Positions 1-11,481 of a stretch of 64,000 bases of DNA are shown here, in pieces (position 1 is the stretch's first letter; the number at the start of each line of letters is the position of its first letter). Where the stretch lies: positions 72,384,501-72,448,500 of the forward strand of contig CP141154.1 of assembly GCA_035233585.1 (NCBI GenBank), read 5' to 3'. A model generated the notes under the pieces. It did not search any database, was not told the origin of the DNA, and worked only from the letters and a program-made list of their open reading frames with translations. A program made the position numbers and the translations under genes. The stretch is from Antiaris toxicaria (taxonomy: Eukaryota; Streptophyta; Magnoliopsida; Rosales; Moraceae).

Positions 1-1435
1 TTAATTTATTGAGCAAATAAATTAATTAACCACGATTAGAAAATCAAATTCTTAAGAAGAGGGCAATTAGTACCGATAAGGATCGGTACCACATAACGAG
101 AATTTTTATTAGTCACTAATGACCACGGTGACCTAAGAGTGAATGTTAATATAATGCATTATGATTACAGGGAGGTACCTGTATTGTGACGAAGGCGAGA
201 GTATAAACTGTCTGATGACAGGTAAGTACAACTCCGCCTACAGCATGGATAAAATGAATTTAAAAATGATGCTTTTCCAGTATTTTAAGTATGTATCTTG
301 CACACGATGCTGCACAGCATACATAAAAGCATATAGTTTCACAATCGAGTAGATTGATGAAAGAAAAAGATAGAAGCCATAGATCCCTACCGCGTAGGAT
401 TGGGGACAGCTTAGAGAAGTGTATGGCTAGAACAGTTAAACAAGATGGAAATAAATAGGTGTGTCGTACCGGCTCCTTCAATCGAAGGGGTTTCCAGTTA
501 AAGAAAGTTAAGGCTAAAAGTTGAGTATCAGTTGATGACTCTTCGGCATTAGTTGACCTCGGGAGTTACTATTGGTCTGCGCGCACACGGTACTGACACA
601 TGGGCCCTAAATAGACAAGAAGAGAAAAAAAGAAAAGTTTGAAGCATAAATGAACATAACCGGATCATGCATTAGTTATAGTTCGTTATGCTTTCTTTTT
701 CAGTAGAGTGCATACAGTACACGATGCTTCTGTCATGCATAAAGTATGTGAAGTTTTATATTCACTGTTATGACATGTTATGTGATGACATGATATGTGA
801 GCTGATATGTGATATGCTTATATGGTATGTGATTTATTAAGTGATATATGTCATGCCTATGATTTTACGTATGTGCTATGTTTTAAACATGTTTTGCGGT
901 TAACATGTTGTACTTACTGGGCGTAAAGCTCACGGAATGTGTTCATGCTGTAGGTAAGCTTCCTATAGCGCAAACACCAAGGGGCGATGATGGCGGCGGA
1001 GGTGGATGTGAGGATGAGGTTATGGATACACCGCGAGTATTCTTCCGCACAGTATAAGTAAATAGTATTTTGAACGGTGACAGTTAAATAGTACTTTGAA
1101 TAGTAAAGATTAATTGGTATTTTGGAACAGTAAACAGTATATGTATGAGTAGTATATTTAAATAGTATCTGGTGAATAGTAATCAGAAAACAAGTATATA
1201 ATTGTGTATGTATAATTTAAATCCTTATGTTTTTCAAATTCCGCATTTTAATAAGTATGCATACATGAATAGTAAATACGTACGCGTATAAAAAAAAATT
1301 TCCCTCTAAATTTATGGTATTAAATTCAGCAAGTTTAAGTAGCGGTTTTAAAGAAGAAGTATAAGTAAAAGTTAAAGAAGCAAGTAATAGAGTTTTTAGT
1401 GACGGTCCGGGCCGCTGAGGGCACGGGGCGTCACA
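1..1435 (+). mobile_element. LTR-D, 3' part of a gypsy-type LTR (left edge outside window)
   Basis: This is the 3' third of a long LTR. It matches the end of the LTR at 15002-19665 with the same order of blocks: a GGTAAGTA block near 219, the CTTACTGGGC / CTGTAGGTAAG module at 913-958, and a closing block GGCACGGGGCGTCACA that ends in CA at 1435. The next base begins copia coding sequence, so 1435 is the insertion boundary. No PBS follows, so it is either a solo LTR or the 3' LTR of an element lying to the left. Short frames inside it are not genes. Confidence 0.75.
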
Positions 1436-1816
1436 GAAACAAGGTTACATAGCTAACTTTACGATGGAGGCTGAGTATGTGGCTGCAGCTGAAGCATCTA
1501 AAGAAGCAGTTTGGCTCTACAAGTTGTTTAGAGACCTTAAGGTCATTCCGAGTGTTGACAAACCTATCACACTCTATTGTGATAATAGCATGGCTATTGC
1601 CAACACAAAGAAATATAGGCATTACAAGAGGACAAAGCACATAGATCGAAGGTACCACATAATAAGAGGGCACATGGAGGTAGGACTAGTGGATGTATGT
1701 AAGTACGCATTGAGGACAACATTACTGGCCCTTTGACTAAGACTTTGGTAGCTAGAAGATTTAAAAGGCATGTTGAGGTGATGGGGATGCGAAACATGAC
1801 ACATTTACTAACTTAG
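1436..1816 (+). pseudogene. Ty1/copia RNase H, C-terminal remnant
   Basis: This is the 3' end of a copia-type pol gene. The frame from 1464 reads MEAEYVAAAEASKEAVW, then ITLYCDNSMAIAN and KRTKHIDRRYHIIR, which are the conserved TEAEY, catalytic CDN and KHI motifs of Ty1/copia RNase H. RNase H removes the RNA strand during reverse transcription. A frameshift near 1700 moves the tail into another frame, where GPLTKTLVARRFKRHVEVMG continues to a TAG at 1814-1816. The 5' side is cut at 1435 by the LTR-D insertion, so everything upstream (gag, protease, integrase, RT) is outside the window or lost. A polypurine tract and the 3' LTR follow directly. Identification as copia is firm; the gene is not functional. 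Confidence 0.85.
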
Positions 1817-1830
1817 GGCAAGTGGGAGAT
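1815..1830 (+). other. Copia polypurine tract
   Basis: The purine-rich stretch AGGGCAAGTGGGAGAT lies directly before the TGTTAGGAAT start of the 3' LTR. This is the usual place and composition of the plus-strand primer of copia elements. Confidence 0.75.
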
Positions 1831-3109
1831 TGTTAGGAATGCCCTGAGCGAGAAACACATTTTTAATATATTTCATTTATTTTGAACTGGATGATAAAAT
1901 TATATTTAGAGGTTATTCATTACATCGCTATTTGTCCTCATTCTATTTACATGTTAAAGTAAATGTAAGCAAATATAACTCACTGATAGTTAAGTTAAAC
2001 CGTTAGAATATTGCATACAATAAACTTTTGTATGCGAGAAGACAACATCTAAGGTAAGTAATCTAAACTATGGTCTGTAGATGATGGGGTTAGACTGAGC
2101 ATCTAACTCATATTAAGACTATTATGTTGTCTAAAGTCATGGTAGGGAAGGTTTGTCTTGACTGTCCGGAGCATAGACTCCCGAGTAGAGACAGATATAT
2201 TTCTTGGTGGTAACATATTAGACTGGGACTAAAGCGTGGTTGATTTGCATAGTTTGCTATGAGTGGATCAATCTACTTTTGATGTTCATTATGCAATAAC
2301 CTTAATCTTGAGTAGATGAATTACTTCATGTATATGACTTATATACTTTGATGTTCCAATGGCTAAAGCGTCTCAGAGGTAGTAATCTTACAGACCGGTT
2401 TGTTGGGTACATAACTTGTATACGATGGAGGGTTTATTTGCAAATATTCAAATCATAACTCTAATAAGGAGTTAAGGGTATCCTCTTAAAGGCATTATAC
2501 TGGATGTGAAAATAGATAAGGCCTTAGGTCGTCTGCTAGGCGGATGACTTTTTATACACATATAGTGAATAATCATTTTCTTATTTGGTAGTATAATAGA
2601 ATTTTAAAATAGCTTGATCAGTAGGTTGAACAAACTTTGACCTAAGATTGATCATGGATATCATATGAGGGTTTTGCATACATGATAAAGTCATTAGATA
2701 ATAGATTATCATAGGCTTTTGTAATATGGTATATAGTTGGGAATTTAGTTTCAGGTTTATAGTGGTGTAACTCTAAAATTAGTGATCATATGGTTGAGTT
2801 ATTCAATTTAGAATAATGACTACATGGATTCATGAGAGGCCAATTATATATGTCCAATTGATCTCTCTACTAGCTCCACATAATTCCTTAACGGATGGTA
2901 AATTGATCAGGATATATTTATTGGCTTTTTGTCTTGCATGGATATAGGTAGTGTCCACAAAGGACAATGGTGGAAGAAAGGATTCTCTCCTATTTGAATT
3001 TGAATTTTGTTTTGGATAAGAGATTACACAAATATTCGAATTCCAAATAAAGTTTTCATGATTTTATTTGAATTTGAATTGGAGTTATGAAAAATTATCC
3101 ATGAGGGCA

Positions 3110-3300
3110 AAAATTTGAAATTCAAGTTTTTTGTGAATTTTGAAATTTGAATTTGAAGTTTGAAATTTAAAATTTGAATTTAAAATTTGAATTTGAAATT
3201 TGAATTTGATATTTGAAATTAAAATTAAAATTTAAAATTTGTATTTGAAGTTTGAATTTTTAAAATTTGAACTTTGAAATTTGAATTCAAATTTTAAATC
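3110..3300 (+). repeat. TTTGAAATTTGAATT-type low-complexity block inside LTR-C
   Basis: Irregular runs of TTTGAAAT, TTGAATT and AAAATT alternate for about 190 bp. Equivalent blocks occur at the same LTR position at 11340-11560 and, inverted, at 54995-55205, so this is an ancestral part of the LTR. Reading frames in these blocks (FKFQISN-type) are artefacts. Confidence 0.8.
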
Positions 3301-3893
3301 ACAAACCAAGTGGTAACTGAATTTTATTGTGGATACATCCATATGATAAATTCAGTTTTCTTGTGGATAAGGGAGAGGAAGATCTTATTTGAATCATACT
3401 TGAATTTTGAATCCTAATCCAACTCAATGTGGCCGAATTTGTTGAAAGGATCTCACTCTTGATGGAGTCGGTTTTTTGTGGATAAGGATGAAGGAAAATT
3501 CAAGTCATAATCCTATTTGAATTTTAAGTCTCTCCCTCACATCGTGTAACCGACTTTCTTCTATGGATAAGGCCTAAGGGAGAATCGATTTTTGTGGATT
3601 CGAGTGAGATGAAATTCAAGTTAAAATCCTATTTGAATTTTGTGTTCTACTTCCTCTTGGTGTGCCCGAATCTAACTATAATCTTGGCCTTAGAGGGAAT
3701 TGGTTTTTGGCTAAAAAAGGAAGACAAACATTCAAGTCAAATCCTATTTGAATTTTGAATAAAAAATCTCCTAGGGGTGGCCGAAAATTCAAGGGAGATT
3801 TTGGCCTAAAGGAGTTCAGATATTTCAGAGGAAAAGGGAGAGAAAATCTTCTCTAGGTCTAATTCAAAATTCAAGGGATCACCTCATGCAAAA

Positions 3894-3903
3894 TTATAAA
3901 TAG
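3894..3903 (+). promoter_or_regulatory. TATA-like box of LTR-C
   Basis: The sequence TTATAAATAG is followed by AGGTC. It is conserved at the same LTR position in the two other copies (12160-12170 plus and 54400-54409 minus). It is the probable core promoter, with the U3/R boundary shortly downstream. Confidence 0.6.
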
Positions 3904-4261
3904 AGGTCATACTACTCCAGTTCTCTTAGACCACAGATTCTCAAGTGAGCAAGCTTATTGTTACACAAATTATCGTAGTAATATGTGCATGAAGAGATCT
4001 ACGTAGTCGGAAGGAGACAAGCCATGCTAGTGTACTGATTGAGGATCTGGGTGCCTATACACTCTGCCGTTTAGGAATTGGAGAATAGTAGAGAATGCTA
4101 GTTGGTTGAAGCCCTATGGTCACTTTCCTTCTACATTCTTGGCGTCCTCTGAAGGTATAAATTTATTGTTGTTAATTTATTTTATATGACATTGGAGATA
4201 TTTAATGATCTTGTAAAATTTTTGTAATTCCGCTATGCAATTTTTACCCTTTTTTCCTACA

Positions 4262-4955
4262 CCTTGTCCATTTTCACATTTAGTATAATGCCTTTAAGAG
4301 GATAATTTTCACTCCTCATCAAAGCTATGATTCCAGTATTTGTAAACAAGCCCTCATTCATATACAAGTCATATACCTAATAAACCAGCCTATAAGCTTA
4401 CTACCTCTGAGACACTTCAGCATTTGGAATATCAAAATACACAAGTTGTATACATAAAGTGATTTACCTACTCAGGATTAAGGTTATTGCACAATGAATG
4501 TTAAAAGTGAATTAATTCGCTCAACTAGACTTTGCAAATTAATTGTACTTTGATCTAAGTCCGATAAATCACTACCAAGCAACATATCTAATTTTCTAGT
4601 CTGGAGTTGATGTTATAGACAGTCAAGACAAACCATCTTCCAATTGGCTTTAGACAGCATAATAGTCTTAATATGAGTTAGATGCTTACTCTAACTCTAT
4701 AGATTATTGACTATAAACTTAAATTGCTTACTTTAGAACATTATCTTCTCACATATAAAAGTCCATTATATGCAACATCGTAACAGTTTAACAACAAGTA
4801 GTCAGTGAGCTATATTTGCTTACATTTACTTTAATATATAAATAAGATAAGGATATATAGTAATGCAATGAACAACCTCTTATATATTATAAATTAGTTT
4901 AATAAATGAAATATATAAAAATGTCTTTCCTGCTAAGAGTAATCCTAGCATTGCC
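4262..4955 (-). mobile_element. Inverted partial copy of LTR-C (its first ~700 bp)
   Basis: On the minus strand this segment matches the start of LTR-C. The block TTTCACATTTAGTATAATGC at about 4272 is the complement of the block near 2500, and the order then runs backwards to the LTR start at about 4955. Beyond it, the minus strand reads AAGGGCAGGGGCAA immediately before the LTR start, like a polypurine tract. This looks like the 3' LTR edge of a second, truncated copia copy in opposite orientation. It abuts the plus-strand LTR end at 4261 with no spacer. Confidence 0.7.
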
Positions 4956-4960
4956 CCTGC

Positions 4961-6470
4961 CCTTGGGGATTACATTGATTTAAGACAACCTTTAACTTCA
5001 CAAATCCATTAGAACTGACCAGATCTCATTAGAAATGTGCAACAAAGGAGCTGGTGGTAGAGAACATAGCTTGGCAAGTAGATCAGAGTTGGCAAAGCTC
5101 AGTGGGAAGGTCATAAACCAGGGAGAGAGGAGAAGGAAAGATTTTGGCCAGTGATAAATAAGAACGACGATCTTGCAATCTCGCCATGTCTGTCATTGTC
5201 ATCCTTTGTCTCCATCGACATTTGTTAACACTTTCATCATTTGCTGGTGAGCCATGAGCAACATTATGATAGACGGAGATGAAGAATGGTAGAGATTCTA
5301 GTAGTAGAGAGTTGCGATTCCAAGTGCAAGGAGAAAGTTCTTTGACGACAAAAATGCGATCGACAATTGACTTGTTAGAACATGACAATGGGAAGATCAC
5401 AATGTCAGAATTGCAGTTTCAGCATGATTACAATGACAATGAGATCACGAGAGGCTTGCGAGGATGAGATCACAATAACCAGATCATGATGACGGCAACC
5501 TTGCAACAGCTTGCTTGGAGGAGTTGGCGGCATTGCTCATTGGAGAATCCGACAATAATTGTGGCTTTCGATAAGTAAGAGAGAGAAGCAGAGTGAATGA
5601 TTGAGAGAATATTGGTAAATACCATTGAAAAAAATATAAGGGTAAAAATGAAATTTTAAATATATATGATATATTATACTATAAAATTTTAAAGGTTTTA
5701 AATTATATTATTTACTTTCAAACCATAAAAAAGATGGCTTATTTACCACAATTTTCCCTAAATAAAATACAAGAGAAACTAACACAAACATTCCATTGAT
5801 GTGGAAATCTAGGCCATAAGAAATTTAAGTTAACAATAGAAAAATAATAATTGATCGTAAAATTTAGTGATCAACGATAGTTGATAATAAAAATTGGTGG
5901 TCATTAATCACCGTTAATAAGAATCTCTACCAAGCATTAACCATTATAAATAGGAATTTAAAACTAATGCAACAAAGTAGATGGTAATACCAAAATTTAT
6001 AGAGGTTTAGTCTTAAGTCCTTTTGTTTCCAAAGCTTTTCACTATGTATGAAAGTGAATATAATGATAAGTACAAGAAAGCGAAGATGGTAGGAGCACTA
6101 CCCTTGCTCTTAAATGATGGACTTGATATCCTATTTATAGAAAAATATCTACTACTAGAGTAAATAGGTTGGGTCCACTATTTTAGTATTAGTGGGGTTG
6201 AACCTAAGTCTTAATTTAGTACGGTTGAGCTCACTACTTGAGTTTATGAGTTGAACCTATTTTTCTAAATATATGGGAGTTGATCCTCCGTTTTGGTAAC
6301 GAGTGATTTCCATATTATCATGATCTTATGATTGTGTGATACTTGACAAATGTAGGGTTACGAATGGAGGACGTCACCAATACATACAACCACAAGCACA
6401 ACAATCAATCATGGATACTTTTATAATATAATCTTAAATAGTAGTAAAGATTTAGAAGGAAGCTATTTAT
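4961..6470. other. No recognisable gene or element
   Basis: This is AT-rich sequence with small open frames on both strands around 5083-5467 (105 and 62 codons) that overlap each other and show no familiar motif. It could be old decayed transposon or intergenic DNA. I see no supportable feature. Confidence 0.4.
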
Positions 6471-6808
6471 GCCTTATTTGTTTACCGTATTGCATTCGCA
6501 TTGTGTATGAACACAATGTAATTTTCATCCAAATGCAAAAATATTATATTCAAATATTAATCACATTATATTTTAAATTCAATATAATCACTATTCACTA
6601 TCTACTTTTTCTAATACTTTTACTAATCACATCACACACTTGCTTTCTCTCTCCTTTTTTTTTCTCTCTACTTTTATCAATCACATCACATACAACATAA
6701 TTTAAATACTTTTCATCCAAACACACATTGTATTCAAATGCAATGTAAATACTTTTCATCTAAATGCAAATGTAATTTGAATGTAATACATTACTCAAAC
6801 GCCTTATT
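6471..6808. mobile_element. MITE, probably hAT-type, with 8-bp target duplication
   Basis: The direct repeat GCCTTATT at 6471-6478 and 6801-6808 flanks a 322-bp AT-rich element (6479-6800). Its ends are imperfect inverted repeats: TGTTTACCGTATTGCATTC on the left and GTTTGAGTAATGTATTACAT on the right, read inward. It has no coding capacity. An 8-bp duplication suggests hAT. The interior repeats AATCACATCACA-type motifs that recur in the element at 7119-8255, so the two probably belong to one family. Confidence 0.6.
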
Positions 6809-7118
6809 AGGTGGTTTCACTTCTCTAGTACTACTATACATATGTGTGGAGATTACATAGGGTGATTCAAGGAGATAGCACTAGGTGCAGCGTTGCACAA
6901 GGTGGCCATGACGGGGCATCGTGGGTTGTTGTGATTGGTGGACGAGTTGTTTAAATATGCTGGAGTTCCTAATTAAAGCTTGAAAAAGCAAAATGGCCTT
7001 ATTTTATTTTTTACATGAATTACTTAGTAGTCTTACATTGTTCAGTACAAAGTAAGTCATTTTGAAGTTATTTTACAAATAAAAATCTTTAAAAAGTCAT
7101 TTCATAATTAATGTGTGA

Positions 7119-8255
7119 TTTAGATTTATCATTATATTTACATTATATTATAATGTAATCTAATTTTTATTTAGATGGTAAAGCATTGTATTCAAATAGA
7201 AAAAACATATTTAACTCCAATATAATTTTTATTTATTATTTTATTTTTTCTATTAACTTTGCAAATCACATTACATATTTTTTCTTTCCCTCCATTTTTT
7301 TATTTACTTTTACCAATTACATTACGAGTGAATTATATTGACACCTCTTGTGTTTTTCTAAAATTACAAAAACACCCTCTTGATCAAAACTAATAACATT
7401 AAAATCTCATTTCCTTAACTCCATTAAATTTAAGTTTAAATGACTAAAATACCCCTAATAAATCCCAACCATTGATCTAACAAAACTAAATCATCGTAAC
7501 CATTCAGTTATTTTTTGTTTTTTAAATTTAATCCCTTATTTGTTTTAACTTAGTTAAAAAGGAAAAGAATTTATAAAAAAAATACCCTCTTTTTATTAAT
7601 AAGGTGTAAAATAATGAGTACTATTTTATCATTAGTTATAAATATGTTATTAAAAGTATGTTAATAGTTCTTTGCTAAGGCAATATTTTATTTAGAATAA
7701 CAATTTTATTTTTACATTCTTGTCATAGCTATGTGTGCTTTTTAAAAATAAGTTGTATTGTCCATTAAAATTAAAAATAGATTTTCTAAAAAATAAAAAC
7801 AAAAATAATAAACATTTTTTTTATTAGAGTATCAATTATGATTAGAAATGTTTAAAAATCAATTAAGTTATTGTTGTCGGTGTTAAAAGAGGGTAAAAAT
7901 ATTATTTTATGCCTTCATACATTTAGCTAAAGACTTTTTTTTATGCAAAGGGAGGTATTTTTGGTATTTTGAGCAGAATTAACGGTCAAACTCACGGAGC
8001 GGGTGTCTTTGTAATTTTTTCAAAAGACATGGAGTTTGATATTATTAGTTTTGGTCAATGAGGTGTCTCTATAATTTTGGGAAAACACATAAGGTATTAG
8101 TGTATTTCACTTATCATAACACATACTCTATATTTGAATACAATGTAAATATAAAACATCCAAATAAATATTACATTTGAATGTAATGTAAATACAAAAT
8201 ATTCAAACACATATTGCATTTAATGTATTGTATTCTAATGCAATGGTAAATTCAA
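7119..8255. mobile_element. Second MITE of the same family, split by a nested element
   Basis: The left arm starts TTTAGATTTATCATTATATT at about 7119. The right arm, read inward from 8255, starts TTTGAATTTACCATTGCATT, giving an imperfect terminal inverted repeat. The arms share interior motifs (AATTACATTAC, CATTTGAATGTAATGTAAAT) with the MITE at 6479-6800. The element is interrupted at 7328-8110. A target duplication is not clear. The assignment rests on eye alignment only. Confidence 0.45.
7328..8110. mobile_element. Non-autonomous long-TIR element, possibly Mutator-like
   Basis: The two ends form an inverted repeat of roughly 85 bp. The left end begins GTGAATTATATTGACACCTC and the right end, read inward, begins GTGAAATACACTAATACCTT; both continue into a shared GACCAAAACTAATAA-like block (GATCAAAACTAATAA on the left). 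The interior (about 600 bp) is AT-rich without a credible frame. The flanks TTACATTAC and TATCATAAC agree at 6 of 9 positions, weakly suggesting a 9-bp duplication. It sits inside the MITE at 7119-8255. Confidence 0.55.
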
Positions 8256-9324
8256 AGACACATAAGTGTTTCTGAAAGCTATTTTGCATAAGTCCTCTTT
8301 TTTATAATTGGTAGCAAGACATGTGATTTTAAAGTTTTTGAGGACTAGGATAAATTAAAATTTTAATAATCAAAATTAAAATGTTTTACAGTCTTAAATG
8401 TATTTTTTTTTTTGTGGACTAAGAGTTTAGACACTTTTCTTAACATTGAATTTTTCACATATAAAACCATTACATGTCCAGTCCAAGATTTTAGTGAATA
8501 ATAGTATAGAGTACTTGTTTGTTTGCTTGAACATAATCAAAAAATAAATAGAAATAGGAGATGACTTTGAAATAAAATCATTAATTGTACTAATCAAAAC
8601 ATCATATATGTCAAAAAAAAAAAAGTTTGGTATCTTGGGACATAGATCCTTATAGATAATTTTCGTTACTTTGAGATATCATGAGACTATTTTTAGTAAA
8701 TCCTAATACACATGTGTACCCAGTTATTTTTCATTAGGGAAATCATACAAAATGGTATTTTCTAATACCTTTATCATTTATATAGTATATGTTAATAATG
8801 TTGTTAAATTATAGCATATTTTCAAAATTTGATTATGTTAAATTCCTTTTTTACCCTTTCCTTTTCTAACAGACTATTTGTTCTGTTTCCCTCTCCTTTT
8901 CTCTTTCTATTTGTTCTTCTTCTTAGTCGTCTCTTTCTTTGATTGTCGACACTTTCTATTGTTGATGCTCTAATTGAGGAATTGTAAGGTCTGGCTTTAT
9001 GTGTTTCCCTCTCCTTTTCTCTTTAATTTTTTTCTTCTCAGTCATCTCTTTTTCTCTCTTTTGAGCTCCATTATTGACGCTTCAATTGAGGAATCATGAG
9101 GTTTCGTTTTATGAGATTTGAGCATTTATGTTATGCTAATTTTTGAAATTGATTATTGTCTACATCTTTTGTAAGATTGCAAGATTTGTCGATTCTTCGA
9201 TTGCAAGATCATGGAATCTTTGATTGCAAGTTTGTAGAATTTTAAAAATTTTTCAAAAATCGTTAAAATTCATGTTGCCATATATAATAAAGTATCATCA
9301 ACCAGATATACCTTTCAGAGAAAA
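8256..9324. other. Unassigned AT-rich sequence with one diverged tandem duplication
   Basis: No gene motif is seen. Two adjacent units starting GTTTCCCTCTCCTTTTCTCT at about 8885 and 9003 share a layout (CTTCT...AGTC.TCTCTTT, ...ATTGAGGAAT.), giving a diverged tandem duplication with a period of about 118 bp. Confidence 0.45.
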
Positions 9325-10063
9325 TGTGACGCCCCTGATCTTTGGCCACGCGAAACCGTCACAATCCGACTCCGTAGTCGATCACGACAGCCCGTGCACC
9401 TCATCGGGTCACCAGTAAAACACTTTTACTTTGAAACTCTCATTTTACAGGGTCTAAAATTTTCGCCAATATTTTTTTTTCTTTTCAAAATACTTTCCTC
9501 GAATGAAAGTCACATATGAAAGTCATATAAAGTTTAAAACTAAACTTTAATTGTTCTTTTAGTGATACAACATAATTTACAAAGATACATTTTTTTGTTT
9601 TCAACTTTGTTTCTCAAAATACATTTTCTTCAATCTCTCTCTTTGACGCTTAGCAGAAGACTAGTAGCAGGACCATAATTCACAGTGGAATCCCTATCCT
9701 ATTGGCACTGCGTATCCTACTGTCATCCAGGTTATCTATTGGACAGGTTTCTTACCTGCAACATGAACAAACGGTGAGCTAACAGGCTCAGTAAGTTCAA
9801 ATATACAAACTATGAATCACATAGATTCAAAAATATTAATAATAAAATTTTCTATGAATAGTACTATTCATACATGAATAGTACTATTCATACATGAATA
9901 GTACTATTCATACATGAATAGTACTATTCACCATGAACAACTTGACTTTTGAATGGTGAATAGTAACTTTGACTCTAATCGGTTACTATTTACGTCACCC
10001 TAATCGAGTCCACTATACTTAACATTAGTGTCGGTTTTGCTCAATTATGCTCAGTTATGGCTT

Positions 10064-11445
10064 TCATCTGTTAGGAAATGCCCTAAGTATTAGAGACATT
10101 TTGATGTATTTATTTTGAACTAGATAATAAAATTATATATAGAGATTATTCATTACATTGCTGTTTGTCCTCATTCTATTTACATGTTAAAGTAAATGTA
10201 AGCAAATATGGCTCACTAACTGCTTATGTTAAAACTGTTAGAATGTTGCATGCAATGGACTTTTGTATACGAGAAGACAATGTTGTAAAGTAAGCGGTCT
10301 AAACTAAGGTCTGTAGTCTATAGGGTTAGACCGAGTATCTAACTCATGTTGAGACTATTATATTATCTAAAGTCATGATAGGGATGGTTTATCTTTACTG
10401 TCTGGAGCATAGACTCCCAAGTAGAGACATAGATATGTTGCTTGGTGGTGACATATTAGACCGGGACTAAAGCGTGATTGATCTATGTGGTCCACTATAA
10501 GTGGATCAATCTGCTTTTGACGTTCATTGTGCAGTAACCTTAATCCTGAGTGAATGAACTACTTCATGTATATGACTTGTGTACTTTGATGTTCCAATGG
10601 CTAAAGCATCTCAGAGGTAGTAAGCTTATAGACTGGTTCGTTGGGTGCATGACTTGTATACAATGAAGAGTTTGTTTACAGATATCGGAATCATAACTCC
10701 AAGGAGTTAAAGGTATCCTCTTAAAGGCATTATATTGGATGTGAAAATAGACATGGCCTTGGGTCGTCTGCTGGGCAGATTACTTCTTATTCACATATGG
10801 TGAATAATCATTTTCTTATTCGGTAGTATAATGGAACTTTAAGATAGCCTGATCAGTAGGATTAAACGAACTTTGACCTAAGGCTAATCATGGATATCAT
10901 ATGAGGGTTTTGCATATATGACAAGGTCATTGGACATTAGCTTATCACAGGCTTTCGTAATACGGTATATAATTGGGAGTTCAGTTTCATGTTTATAGTG
11001 GTGTGACTCTAAAATTAGTGATTATATGATTGAGTTGTTCGGTACAGAGTGATGATCATATGAATTCATGGGAGCCCGATTATATATGTCCAATTGGTCC
11101 CTCTACTAGCTCCACATAATTCCTTAACGATTGACAAATTGATTTATGTATGCTTATTGGCTAGTTGATTATGCATGGATGGTGTTGACATAGGATTAGG
11201 ATGGTGGACAAGATTCTCTCTGGTTGAATTCATATTTTGTTTTGGATAATAGAGTACACAATTATTCGAACTCCAAATAAAATTTCCATGATTTTATTTG
11301 AGATTAGATTGGAGTTGTAGAAAATTATCCATGAGAACAAAAATTTGAAATACAACTGTTTGTGGATTTTGAAATTTGAATTTTGAAATTTAAAATTTAA
11401 ATTTTGAATTTGAAATTTGAATTTGAAGTTTAAATTTGAAATTCA

Positions 11446-11481
<36 letters not shown>

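Larger units (their letters stand above)
1831..4261 (+). mobile_element. LTR-C, 3' LTR of the copia remnant
   Basis: This LTR of 2431 bp runs from TGTTAGGAAT to TTCCTACA (TG...CA). It is colinear with the solo copies at 10069-12540 (plus) and 54031-56501 (minus). It sits just after RNase H and the polypurine tract, so it is the 3' LTR. It has a TATA-like box TTATAAATAG at 3894-3903 and a low-complexity TTTGAAATTTGAATT stretch at about 3110-3300. No clean downstream target duplication is seen, because an inverted copy of the same LTR follows at once. Confidence 0.85.

Noticed and set aside
5083..5467. Overlapping frames of 105 (minus) and 62 (plus) codons in unassigned DNA
   Set aside because: No motif, no support from a second copy, and both strands are open at once; cannot be called a gene.
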